Below, piece by piece: positions 26,040 through 38,520 of a stretch of DNA of 64,000 nucleotides (the first letter of the stretch is position 1; every line of letters begins with the position of its first letter). The stretch is from Manis javanica (lineage: Eukaryota; Chordata; Mammalia; Pholidota; Manidae): positions 111,866,302 through 111,930,301 of the forward strand of contig NC_133164.1 in assembly GCF_040802235.1 (NCBI RefSeq), written 5' to 3'. The notes beneath the pieces were generated by a model, which was not told where the DNA came from, made no database searches, and saw nothing but the letters and a program-made list of their open reading frames with translations. The translations under genes and the position numbers were made by a program.

Positions 26040-26950
26040 TCCCTGAAGCAGCCTTACATACCCCATCCTGGGTCTTCCTAGTTTAGGCACTGGATAGGTT
26101 CCTCCCCTTCCAGCACGTGAGCTTTTTCTCAGCTCAGCACCTTCTCGGAAGCTGCTCCTAATAGTCTAATGATCTTCCTCCACTCTGTCTGGAAACAAAC
26201 TTTGAATCTGACCTGAAAGATCACTTCTTCCATGAAGGCTTCTGTCAAGATTGCCTCTCCTGCTCCCCTGACTGCCTGAGGTCCACTAGGACTAGTCTTA
26301 TGCATCCTGATCTTTTTCCATGTAGCTCTTTTTACAATTGCAGCTAAACACTGTAGAGGAATGCAGGGAACAGAGCAGAGCCACGCAGTTTTCGTAGAAA
26401 CTACGCGAGGCTAACATTCCTGGACCCTGCCCTAAGTTAGATAACTAGAAGTGGGCGACCCCCTGGGGACGAAACATGATAAATCACATAGGAATGCTTG
26501 TGCAAAGGTCAGGCACCCGGCGTGTCCCCGTTTCAATATTATTGGCTAAAGTATAGAATGTGTTTCAAATTCATTGGTTGTGGTAATGTGCAGGCTTCGG
26601 TGCAATGGCTGTAAAAATCCTATATAATCCATACCTAAAGTTGCTTGGGGGTCGGCAGCTCAGACTCGGCCTGCGTGTCAGGGGAGGTGCTGTCGGCCCC
26701 AGCTAGCTGGCTGAATAAAGACTTTGCTTGGATTTACATCTCCGTGTCCATGTGGCTTGTTCTCTGGGGAAGCCTCGGAGTCCTGGACCCTAACAAACAC
26801 ATTTGTGTTACATTTGATTAATGTATTTTTCTTCCCATCAGTCAGTAAGATCCATGTGGTAGCCACTATGTCCACCTCATTTACCCCTGAAACTCCAATA
26901 TTGAGTGCTGTCCCTGCATATGATGGTTGCTTAATAATGTTTAGCATATG
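26040..26950 (+). mobile_element. L2 LINE 3' region, interrupted by a solo LTR
   Basis: 'cttcttccatgaaggcttctg', 'gcctctcctgctcccctgactg' and, after the LTR, 'atgtccacctcatttacccc' and 'gatggttgcttaataatg' follow the order of the L2 3' end (AGGAAGCCTTCC ... TGTCTCCCC ... AATAAATG). The LTR at 26352-26795 splits it. Confidence 0.65.
26352..26795 (+). mobile_element. Solo LTR of the provirus family, sense
   Basis: Starts 'tgtagaggaatgcaggg' and ends 'cctggaccctaaca', like the provirus LTRs. It is flanked by a perfect 5-bp duplication aacac (26347-26351, 26796-26800) and inserted in an L2. AATAAA lies near 26713 ('ctgaataaagac'). It keeps CpGs such as 'tttcgtag' that are decayed in the provirus LTRs. 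Confidence 0.93.
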
Positions 26951-26983
26951 AAATAAAATATGCTTGATCCACGTGTTAACTGA

Positions 26984-29977
<2,994 letters not shown>

Positions 29978-30090
29978 GTTTACATATGAAATAGCTCCAG
30001 TATTTACTATCATGGAGAGATTTCTTCTCAAGAAAATGCATGACATTATTGGCTAGGGAGAAAAAGAAGCAGATGGAATATTTGCACCTG
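29978..30090 (+). pseudogene. GAD3: GAD3 exon 3, with in-frame stop
   Basis: 113 nt, the same length and phase as the GAD1 exon, with acceptor 'ctctag' and donor 'gtaaga'. It encodes FTYEIAPVFTIMERFLLKKMHDIIG, then TAG at 30054-30056 where GAD1 has tryptophan (TGG to TAG), then GEKEADGIFAP and the first base of a glycine codon. The stop falls before the PLP-binding domain and would remove most of the enzyme. Confidence 0.93.
30054..30056 (+). other. GAD3: Premature stop in GAD3 exon 3 (Trp to TAG)
   Basis: In frame with the start of the exon (25 codons after TTT at 29979). A single G-to-A change from TGG explains it. Confidence 0.9.
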
Positions 30091-30186
30091 GTAAGAAAAA
30101 GCAAGAAATCATTTCTAAACGCTAAATGAAGTATCTATTAGGAGACACTCAAAACACATTCCAACTACTACTATTATTGTTAAGAG

Positions 30187-30190
30187 ATAC
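30187..30190. repeat. Left target-site duplication of the provirus (atac)
   Basis: Identical to 38944-38947 just beyond the 3' LTR; 4 bp is the usual gammaretroviral length. Confidence 0.85.
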
Positions 30191-30237
30191 TGTAGAGGAA
30201 TGCAGGGAACAGGGCTGAGCCACCCAGTTTTCATAGA

Positions 30238-30325
30238 AACTACGTGAGGCTAACATTCCTGGACCCTGGCCTAAGTTAGATAACTAGAAGCCAGCAACTA
30301 CGTGAGGCTAACATTCCTGGACCCT
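30238..30325 (+). repeat. 58-bp tandem duplication in the 5' LTR
   Basis: A 30-bp block beginning 'aactacgtgaggctaacatt' occurs exactly at 30238-30267 and again at 30296-30325, a 58-bp period. The 3' LTR and the solo LTR at 26352 have one copy. Confidence 0.9.
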
Positions 30326-30330
30326 ACCCT

Positions 30331-30801
30331 TGTAGGATCTGAAAAATCAAAAGTTAGCATAAGTGCATAAGTACAGCCATCTTAAAGGCTTAAACACCAC
30401 CCTCTAACCTAGAAGAAGGAAAATTATTAGAATCTTGAAAAACAAGTTAGTCAGCCAGTGTTAAATGTAGTGACCTTCAGTTAGCTAACCTCAAATTAGT
30501 TAATCATGAACACCAGGTGGTGGGCAGCTGCAGCCTTCAGACAGCTAACCTTGGTTGGATAGTCATGCATACCAAGCTTATCTTGCTGAAACACTGTGTA
30601 AGAAAATACTGTCTTTTTGAAAATGCTATGCTATAAAAACCTCTAGCTTTAGCTGCTCAGGGTCCTTGTTGAGACCTGCTGCGTCGGGCTAACTTGGACA
30701 CCAGCTAGCTGGTTCCTGAATAAATTCCTCTTGCTTATTGCATCAAGAGACGCCTTTCGTGAGTGATTTGAGGCGGTGTCCTCCTCTGGGAGAATCCAAC
30801 A
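30331..30801 (+). mobile_element. Unrelated solo LTR nested in the 5' LTR
   Basis: 471 bp from 'tgtaggatctg' to 'gaatccaaca', flanked by a perfect 5-bp duplication accct (30326-30330, 30802-30806). It has its own TATA-like 'gctataaaaacc' near 30630 and AATAAA at about 30719. No sequence match to the other LTR families in this window was noticed. Confidence 0.9.
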
Positions 30802-30997
30802 ACCCTAAGTTAGGTAACTAGAAGTAAATGACCCCTCTGGGGTCAAAACTCATGATAAGTCACATAGGAATGCTTGTGCAAAGGTCAGGCACCTGGTGTA
30901 TCCCTGTTCCAATTTTATTGGCCAAAGTATAGAATGTGTTTCAAATTCATTGGTTGGGGTAATGTGCAGGCTCTGGTGCAATGACTGTAGAAATCCC

Positions 30998-31004
30998 ATA
31001 TAAA
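30998..31004 (+). promoter_or_regulatory. TATA-like element of the 5' LTR
   Basis: 'atataaa' about 90 bp before the AATAAA signal; identical in the 3' LTR at 38771-38777. This is the expected U3 promoter position. Confidence 0.65.
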
Positions 31005-31089
31005 CCATACCTAAAGTTGCTTGGGGGTCGGCAGCTCGGACTTGGCCTGTGTGTCAGGGGAGGTGCTGTCAACCCCAGCTTGCTGGCTC

Positions 31090-31095
31090 AATAAA
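31090..31095 (+). terminator. Polyadenylation signal in the 5' LTR
   Basis: AATAAA in the context 'ggctcaataaagactttgc', typical of gammaretroviral R regions. The matching signal in the 3' LTR is at 38863-38868 and would be the functional one. Confidence 0.8.
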
Positions 31096-31172
31096 GACTT
31101 TGCTTGTATTTTCATCTCCGTGTCCATGTGTCTTGTTCTCTGGGAAACCCCGGAGTCCTGGACCCTAACATT

Positions 31173-31190
31173 TGAGGGCTCATCCGGGAT
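31173..31190 (+). promoter_or_regulatory. Primer-binding site, tRNA-Pro-like
   Basis: 'tgagggctcatccgggat' two bases after the 5' LTR end. It differs at two positions (both G to A) from the standard proline-tRNA PBS, the usual gammaretroviral primer. Confidence 0.85.
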
Positions 31191-32000
31191 TCGTGTGGCT
31201 TCCCTGAGAACAAAGGATGGCTGGATGGAAGGTCTAATTGTCCGGATGGGGCGGTGTAATTCGAGGGTCGCCCCCTCGTATCTGCATAAATCCATTATAA
31301 AGCGGGAGTCGCCATCCTGTGTATGGTCTCGGGTTAGTGACCCCGAGTGAGAAAGTCCGGGTTGGTAGTCCCGGCCCCTGGGTTAGTGACCCTGGGTGAA
31401 GTCCAGGTGACTAATCCTGGCCCTAGGGTCCGAGTGACTCGGCCTTAGGAAGGCAAGTCCGATCAGCAGGAACCTGGCCCCCGAGGAGGACGGGATCGAG
31501 CTCGTCACCCTGCGGCAGTCTGAGTGGATGCCTTTCGGGAGAATCACGAGAGTTTTTGAGGATCCTGAAAGTGGTGAGTGTGGTGCGCACCAGAGTGAAA
31601 GAAGGACCGGTCCGAACAAGTGCGATCAGATGTGGTGTGTGTGCTTAGTGTTATCATAGATTGTTTTATTGTGTTTTGGTTTCAGTTTATATTTCTTTCT
31701 GCGCTTTTTATTTTAAGTCTCCCTGTTCTAAGGTTCCCTGTTCTTTCCATTCCTCCTCTCTGCCACTAAATCATTCCCCGCGGGCACGGGTCGGGCAATT
31801 AAGAGCCATTAGGGCACCCGCCGCTAGAAGACTCCCGTGACAGGATAAGGGGGTCACAGCCGCGAATCCCAGATAAATTCACGACCCCTGCAGAAGAAAA
31901 ACTGTGCAACAACAGGCACCCGTTCACAAGCACATACACCAGTCATCTTGTTAGAGTGGCATCTCTACCTTTTACCCTTGTCTTCCTCGTATTTTTCACT
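31191..32000 (+). other. Provirus leader with candidate splice donor and glyco-Gag-like extension
   Basis: The leader runs from the PBS to the gag ATG. 'gtg|gtgagt' at 31571-31579 (GT at 31574) is a good major splice-donor candidate. From 31803 the gag frame is open upstream of the ATG for 66 codons, ending with a hydrophobic run LPFTLVFLVFF directly before gag Met. A CTG at 31902-31904 lies in this frame. That arrangement resembles the CUG-initiated glyco-Gag leader of murine leukaemia viruses; function is inferred only. Confidence 0.55.
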
Positions 32001-33703
32001 ATGGGCCAGACTCAGACTACTCCTAAAGGTCTGATCCTTTCCCACTTTCCGAAGGTTAGGAAACAGGCCCTGAATGTGGGTTTTAACATCGAGAAAGGTA
32101 GGCTCGATGCTTTTTGCTCAGCCGAGTGGCCTTCCTTTGGAGTAGGCTGGCCGACCCAGGGGTCTCTTTCCATGGACCTTATTGACAAGATCAAAGCCGT
32201 TATCTCCCGGGCAAACCCTGAGGGCCACCCTGACCAACTTCCCTATATCCTTGTTTGGGAAAATTTGGCTAAGAATCCCCCTTTCTGGCTGAGGCCCTTT
32301 TTGGTGGAGAAACTTCACATCGACCCACCAAGAGCCTCCGTCCTAGTTACCCAGGAAGATTTAAAGTCCTCTAATCGCAGGGCCAAAAACCCGAGTGCGC
32401 CGCCTGTCCTCCCGGACAGTTCTCCTCTTTACCCCCTTCTGCCGATTGAGCAGCCACCCCCGTATGCGGAGGAGAGGGGTGAAGCTGCGGGAGGATAGAA
32501 AAGGAGGCTGGGGAACCCAGCAGGAACCAGGCAGCCGCAGCTTCCCCAGACTCTTCAGCAGAGGAAGGCAGGAGGCCGGAAAGAGCTTTCCCACACTGCC
32601 CCGCCCTGGCCCCACGCTGGGCGCCAGGTAGAGCTGGAGGAATGCAGTTAAGGCCTCGGGGGGCCAGGGAACAAGAAAGGGAGGCTCCCTCCTCCACCTC
32701 AGAAGGATCAGTGCCGGTTCTGCCTGTGCGTGCCATCGGTACAGGCATCGCTCAACAATATCAATACTGGCCCTTTTCATCTAGTGACCTCTATAATTGG
32801 AGGACTCAGAACCCTCCCTTCTCAGAAGACCCCAAGTGTCTTATAGGTCTGGTGGAGTCCATTATGTTTACCCATCGTCCCACATGGGACGACTGCCAGC
32901 AATTGCTCTGCACCCTCTTCACGATGGAAGAGCGAGAGCGTATCCTCAATGAGGCCAGGACAAATGTCCTCGGAGAGAATGCAAGACCCACTACCCTCCA
33001 GCCCATCAACGATGAGGTGTTCCCACTTACGCGCCTGGATTGGGACTTCAGGACTGCAGAAGGTAGGGAGCGTCTCCGGGTCTACCGCCAGACTCTGATG
33101 ACTGGTCTCCGGGTGGCTGCCAGACGGCCCACTAACCTGGCTAAGGTAAAAACTATTGTTCAGGGGGAAATGGAAAGCCCAGCTGTGTATCTGGAAAGGC
33201 TGTTTGACGCTTACCGGCAGTACACCCCCATAAACCCGGAAGCAGAGGAACATAGGTCAGCTGTAGTCCTCTCATTCATCAACCAGGCAGCCCCCGATAT
33301 CCGGAGAAAACTCCACAAGCGGGAGGACCTGGGGGAGATCTCTATTAGAGAGCTGCTGCAGCAGGCGGAGAAGGTCTTCAATGCTCGGGAAACTCCAGAG
33401 GATAGAGAGGAAAGGCTGAGGAAAGAGAAATGGGTAATGCAGGAGAAAAATAGGAAGGAAGACAGAGAATTTCAGAAGAGGGAGAACAAGAAGCAGAGGG
33501 AGGAGATGGCCAGGATATTCCTGGCCGGGGTGAAGGAGGGCCCTAGGCCACCTCGAGGAACAGGACCCCGTCAATCCCGACTAGGATGAGATCAATGTGC
33601 CCTGTGTAAGAGATATGGACATTGGAAGAGGGAGTGTCCCCAAAGGGGGGAACAAGGAGGAGGGAACCCCGTTAAAACCCTGCATCTAGGAGAGGAGGCT
33701 TGA
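32001..33703 (+). pseudogene. gag: gag of the provirus (matrix, capsid, nucleocapsid), broken
   Basis: Retroviral Gag builds the immature particle. The ATG at 32001 begins MGQTQTTP, with the N-terminal glycine needed for myristoylation. The matrix part is followed by two late-domain motifs, PSAP (32391-32402) and PPPY (32454-32465). A frameshift near 32490 moves the reading frame; the capsid part then reads openly from about 32500, including the major-homology-like stretch around ESPAVYLERLFDAYRQ. TGA at 33587-33589 interrupts just before a single CCHC zinc knuckle (CALCKRYGHWKREC, 33596-33637). The frame ends at TGA 33701-33703, after which pro continues in the same frame. An upstream GTG at 31956 is also in frame but is not the Gag start. 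Confidence 0.92.
33701..33703 (+). promoter_or_regulatory. gag-pol junction stop (TGA) in the same frame as pro
   Basis: Gag ends in ...HLGEEA-TGA and protease sequence resumes immediately in the same frame, the gammaretroviral readthrough layout. A G-rich then C-rich stretch follows within 30 bases and could fold, as the readthrough pseudoknot does. The codon is TGA, not the usual TAG. Confidence 0.65.
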
Positions 33704-36700
33704 TGGGGACGGGGCTCGGCACCCCTCCCCGAGTCCTGGGTAACCCTGTGCATGGAGGGGACTCCCATTGGGTTCATGGTAGACACTGGGGCACAATATT
33801 CAGTTCTCAACCAGGCCCATGGTCCCCTGAACCCAGGACGCACAAGTATAGTCCAGGGAGTGACAGGGTCCAAGAAATGTGCCTGGACCACTAGCAGAAA
33901 AGTGGACCTAGGAAGGCATCAGGTCTCTCACTCATTCCTGGTCGTAACTGAAAGCCCCGCACCACTGCTGGGCAGAGACTTATTAACCAAGGTCGGGGCG
34001 TGCATTCATTTTGAACCTGAAGGGATAAAGATCATGGACAAAGAGGGGCAGCCCCTACAACTGGTGCGTGTGTTAACTCTGTTCCTGGCTGACAAACACC
34101 GTCTGTTTCAGGTGGATCAAGAAAAGGGGGGCCGGGGAGAAATGGACTCTTGGTTGCAGAGGTTCCCTTCCGCATGGGCCAAAACCAGGGGAATTGGTCT
34201 CCCCAAACATCTGCCCCTGGTCATTGTTCAACTCAAAGCCACGGCCCTACCCATCCCGGTCTGGCAGTACCCAATACCGGAAGAGGCTAAGAAAGGGATA
34301 GCACCCCATATTCACAGACTGTTGGAGGCAGGAATCCTTAAACCCTGCCAATGTGCATGGAATACGCCCCTGTTTCCAGTAAGGAAGACTGGCAGTAGAG
34401 ATTATAGACCGGTGCAGGACTTGTGAAAGGTTAATGAGAGGGTAGAAGACATTCACCCCACAGTGCCCAACCCTTACACCCTACTCAGTCACCTGCCACC
34501 CTCACATGTGTGGTATAGTACACTGGACTTGAAGGATGCCTTCTTCAGTATTCCACTCTCTGAAGTTAGTCAGCCTATGTTTGCCTTTGAGTGGCAGGAG
34601 CCAGGGGGAGGAAGAAAAGGGCAGCTTACCTAGACTAGACTGCCACAAGGCTTCAAGAACTCTCGCACTTTATTTAATGAAGCCCTAAGCAAGGACCTGG
34701 AGCCCTTCTGCAGGAGCCACCCCCGCGTGACACTGCTGCAGTATGTGGATGACCTGTTGCTGGCCACAGAAACCCCTGAGGAGTGCGAAGAAGCCACAGG
34801 GAACTTGCTGGCTGAACTAGGCGAACTGGGATATCGAGGCAGGGCCAAAAAAGCCCCCATCTGTCAGAGGTCAGTAGTCTACCTGGGGTACAAAATATCT
34901 AATGGAGCCAGGTGGCTAACGCAGGCCATGAAACAAACTATCCTGACTATCCCCGTCCCTACCTCATCTCGGGGAGTGAGGGAATTTCTTGGCTCAGCCG
35001 GGTTCTGCAGGCTCTGGATTCCAGGGTACGCAGAAATAGCCCGACTGCTATATGGAGCAACCAAAGAAGGGCCGGGCTGGCAAAGGATTCAGGAGCAACA
35101 GGAGGCTTTTGACAGATTAAAAGCAGCTCTCCTCCGGGCCCCCGCCCTATCTCTGCCAGACCCAGAAAAACCCTTCATCCTGTTTGTAGATGAAAAGAAG
35201 GGAGTGGCAAAAAGAGTCCTGGCTCAACAGCTGGGCCCGTGGAAGAGACCTGTGGCCTATTTGTCCAAGCGGCTAGACCCAGTGGCCTCTGGATGGCCAC
35301 CTTGTCTGCATATCCTAGCAGCCATTGCTCTACTAGTAAAAGAGGCAGACAAGCTGACTTTTGGCCAGAACTTGAGAGTAACAGCCCCACATACCATAGA
35401 GGGGATCCTCAGGCATCCTCCAGGAAAATGGATGACGAACGCAAGACTCACCCACTACCAAGGGCTCCTACTAGATTCTCCATGAATCACCTTCTCTGAC
35501 CTGGTAACCCTAAATCCTGCCACCCTTCTGCCGGACCCAGATCTGTCGACCCCCACCCACGACTGTAGAGACATCCTTTCCAAAATTATCCAGGTGCGAG
35601 CAGACCTGAAAGACACACCGTTACCAAACTGTGAGCTAAATTGGTATACGGACGGGAGCAGCTTTGTGCAGGAGGGGGTCAGGAGAGCAGGGGCAGCAGT
35701 AGTAACCCACGATGGGGAAGTTGTCTGGAGTGCAGCTCTGCCCCCTGGCACCTCAGCACAGAAGGCGGAACTTATTGCTCTCACTGAGGCCCTGGAAAGA
35801 GCAGAAGGCAAGCGGGCCAACATTTACACAGAGAGCAGATATGCCTTTGGCACTGTCCATGTCCACGGTGCCATCTACCGAGAAAGAGGATTCCGTTCCA
35901 CAGAAGGGAAGGGACTGAGGAATCTGCAAGAAGCCCAAAGACTACTAGCTGCTGTCGAAAAACCCAAAGCGGTAGCAGTTATACATGTACCGGGCCACCA
36001 ATCAAGGAAGACACCTGAGGCCATCGGCAACAGCCATGCTGATGCGGAAGCTAAGAGGGTAGCCCTCTCAGACTCCCTTTTACTTGCAGCCCTCGAAATA
36101 CCCATACCCGAACTGCCTGCCTTGCCACCCAAACCTGAGTATTCCCCCCAGGATCTTGAGTGGATTAGGAAACAAGTATTGGGAGAAGTGTCTGGGGAGG
36201 GAAACTGGAGTAGAGACCAAGAAGGTAGGTTGATCCTGCCAGAAGCATTAGGATAGTACATGCTTGCTAATCTGCATAAGTCCACCCATCTAGGCTGGAA
36301 AAAGCTGCTCAGCCTTTTTTCAGTCTGCACAGTTGGTGTTTCCCCACCAGAATGAGGCAGCTCGTCAGATCACAAAAGAATGCGGTAGCTGTGTAATGCT
36401 AAGACCAGCCCGAAGAGGGCTGCACCCGGCAGGTACCCAGGAAACAGGGAGGGCTCCAGGGAGGAACTGGGAAATAGACTTCACCGAAGTAAAACCAGGA
36501 AAGTATGGATATAAGTATTTGCTGGTTATGGTAGATACCTTCTCTGGTGGGTGGAGGCTTTTCCAACCAAGCATGAGACTAGCCAGGTAGTAGCAAAAAG
36601 ATTAATTGAGGAAATCATCCCCAGGTATGGAGTCCCTGAATCTATAGGTTCCGATAACGGCCCGGCTTTTGTAAGCAAAATCCTGCAAGGATTAGCCCGA

Positions 36701-37322
36701 GCTTTGAGAATAGATTGGAAGTTACACTGTGCTTATAACCCACAAAGCTCTGGGCAGGTAGAAAGAATGAATCGGACCCTAAAGGAGACCCTTTCTAAAT
36801 TGGTATTGGAGACTGGCGGGGCCTGGGTGACCCTCCTTCCCTTAGCCATCTTCCGTGCTTGGAACTCCCCCTATGTACATGGTTTAACTCCATTTGAGAT
36901 AATGTACGGGGCTCCTCCACCTATAATTCCGTGAGTGCAGCTTCCCGGTGCAGAGAACCCGGCCCCTGACTATCTGAATGTGTTGCAGGCTCTTGCCAAA
37001 GTGCAGCAGGAAATCTGGCCCCTGATCAGAGCATATTATGAGGGTGGGAAAATTCTGAGCCCGGAGCATGGCATAGTCCCAGGGGATATGGTATGGGTCA
37101 AAAGACACCAAGTAAGGACTCTTGAACCCAGGTGGAAGGGACCTTACATTGTATTGTTTTCCCACCCCCACTGCTCTCAAGGTTGACGGTATTGCTCCTT
37201 GGGTGCATCACACCCACGTTTGGAAAATCCTGCCTCACAAAAACCCGGGTGATCACGAGGAAGAGTGGAAAGTGCAGCAGCATCCTGCGAATCCCCTGAA
37301 AATACACCTAAGCCGAAGATGA
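33704..37322 (+). pseudogene. pol: pro-pol of the provirus (protease, RT, RNase H, integrase), broken
   Basis: Order: protease with DTGA active site (Asp codon 33782), reverse transcriptase with YVDD (34742-34753), RNase H (WYTDGSS near 35642; AELIAL; the third acidic position is Glu, codon 35831), then integrase with a CGSC half of its zinc site and a DD35E triad (Asp 36477, Asp 36653, Glu 36761). Stops: TGA 34424, TAG 34631, TGA 35483, TAG 36254, TGA 36932. Frameshifts lie within 36257-36333, near 36548 and near 37160. The last segment ends at TGA 37320-37322, overlapping the env ATG. Several TGA stops could be decayed CGA codons. No functional Pol can be made. Confidence 0.94.
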
Positions 37323-38502
37323 AGGGGTCCTGCTGATAAGTGCCTTCATATGGACTCTCGAGGAAGCTACATCGGTGAAGCTGATTCCAGGACCCACAAG
37401 AAAACTGGGTTCGGGTCTCTCCGGGTTAGGTAACCCCTTATGGGAAATGGTGCAGGCATTCGCAGAGACTCTGAGCCGCACCACTCCCTCCCTCACCGAT
37501 CCCTGTTGGTTATGCTATCCAGGTTCACCCCCCTTCTATGAGGCAATCGGGATAAATGGCTCCTACAACACTAACGACTCCTATCCCACTTATTGGGACA
37601 GGGGGCCGAGGGGACTTACAACCGCTCAGGTCTCAGTCGCGGGAACGTGTGTAAGCTCAGTCCCGATAGTCCGGAGCCAGTTATGCTCGTCCTACACGTA
37701 CAATACATGGAAGCAGGACAAATGGATCATACCCTCCTCGGGTTGGTGGCTCTGTTTAAAGACAGGCCTGACCCCGGCCATATCCACCTCTGTGTTTAAT
37801 GCTAACAGTGAGTTTTCTGTACTTGTGGCCATTCTACCACACCCAGTATATCGTTCTCATGAGACCCTCCTTTCTTATTGGGAAGAATGGCCGAACCCCC
37901 ACAGGGAAAAAAGGGACGTTATTACCGCCTTGACCATTGGGGCCCTTTTTGCCCTAGGGATGGCAGGGGCTGGCACAGGGGTCGCAGCCCTTGTAACTCG
38001 AGAACAGGGGCTCACAGCTCTGAGGCGGGCTGTCAACAGGGACCTAGAACAGCTTCGACAGACAATATCAGACTTGGAACAATCTCTTACCTCCTTAGCT
38101 GAGGTGGTCCTACAAAACAGAAGGGGCCTGGACCTCCTGTTCTTAAAAGAAGGTGGACTGTGTGCGGCCTTAAAGGAAGAGTGTTGCTTCTATGCAGACA
38201 AAACAGGTGCAGTCAGAGATTCCCTGGCCAAACTAAAGAAAGATCTAGAGAAGAGGCGTAAAGAATATGACAGTAGCGAAAGCTGGTTTGACTCTTGGTT
38301 CAAATACAAACCTTGGTTCGCTACCCTACTCTCGGCTGTTACAGGGCCACTGGTCATCCTGCTGTTATTGCTTACGATTGGTCCATGCATAGTAAATAGG
38401 CTGCTTAGGTTTGTGCGGGAAAGGGTTAACGCCATCCAACTTCTGGTTCTTCGACAGAGATATCAGGCCTTGGATGCCGCTGTGGAAGATTCCTCAGTTT
38501 AA
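37319..38502 (+). pseudogene. env: env of the provirus: SU receptor-binding half missing, TM intact
   Basis: Env normally mediates attachment and fusion. An open frame of 375 codons (37375-38502) starts from a GTG context; its first in-frame ATG is 37447 (351 codons). The expected ATG at 37319, overlapping the pol stop, meets a stop after five codons; the frame with a signal-peptide-like hydrophobic stretch is one base away. Visible, numbered on the 375-codon frame: CWLC isomerase-type motif (44-47), furin-type REKR site (177-180), hydrophobic fusion-peptide-like segment (about 183-206), heptad region, CX6CC motif (263-271), membrane span (about 315-339), short tail with YQAL. Only about 45 residues precede CWLC, far fewer than in typical gammaretroviral SU, so the N-terminal receptor-binding domain is absent. 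Confidence 0.92.
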
Positions 38503-38504
38503 TC

Positions 38505-38520
38505 AAGAAAAGGGGGGGAA
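38505..38520 (+). promoter_or_regulatory. Polypurine tract
   Basis: Sixteen purines ending in seven G and two A directly before the 3' LTR, the primer site for plus-strand DNA synthesis. Confidence 0.92.

Larger units (their letters stand above)
30191..31170 (+). mobile_element. 5' LTR of the provirus, with nested insertion
   Basis: TGTAGAGG... to ...CCCTAACA. Relative to the 3' LTR it has a 58-bp tandem duplication (30238-30295, repeated from 30296) and a 471-bp foreign solo LTR (30331-30801). It keeps a 23-bp CCAAT-containing stretch missing from the 3' LTR. A TATA-like 'atataaa' lies at 30998-31004 and AATAAA at 31090-31095. Confidence 0.93.

Noticed and set aside
31021-31350. 109-codon frame across the LTR/PBS and its antisense partner at 31011-31295
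   Set aside because: Crosses LTR R/U5 and PBS; similar frames appear at the other LTR copies (for example 26678-27007), so they reflect LTR composition rather than a protein.
32361-32780. Long - strand open frames opposite gag (139, 125 and 143 codons at 32361-33253)
   Set aside because: They mirror GC-rich coding sequence of the sense gag and have no recognisable domain.
35455-36330. - strand open frames opposite pol (122 and 151 codons)
   Set aside because: Antisense shadows of RNase H/integrase coding sequence without domain content.
37375-38502. env as an intact, domesticated syncytin-like gene
   Set aside because: No proper start in frame, receptor-binding half absent, and the provirus is young enough that an undamaged 1.1-kb stretch could persist by chance. 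Kept only as a finding to test.
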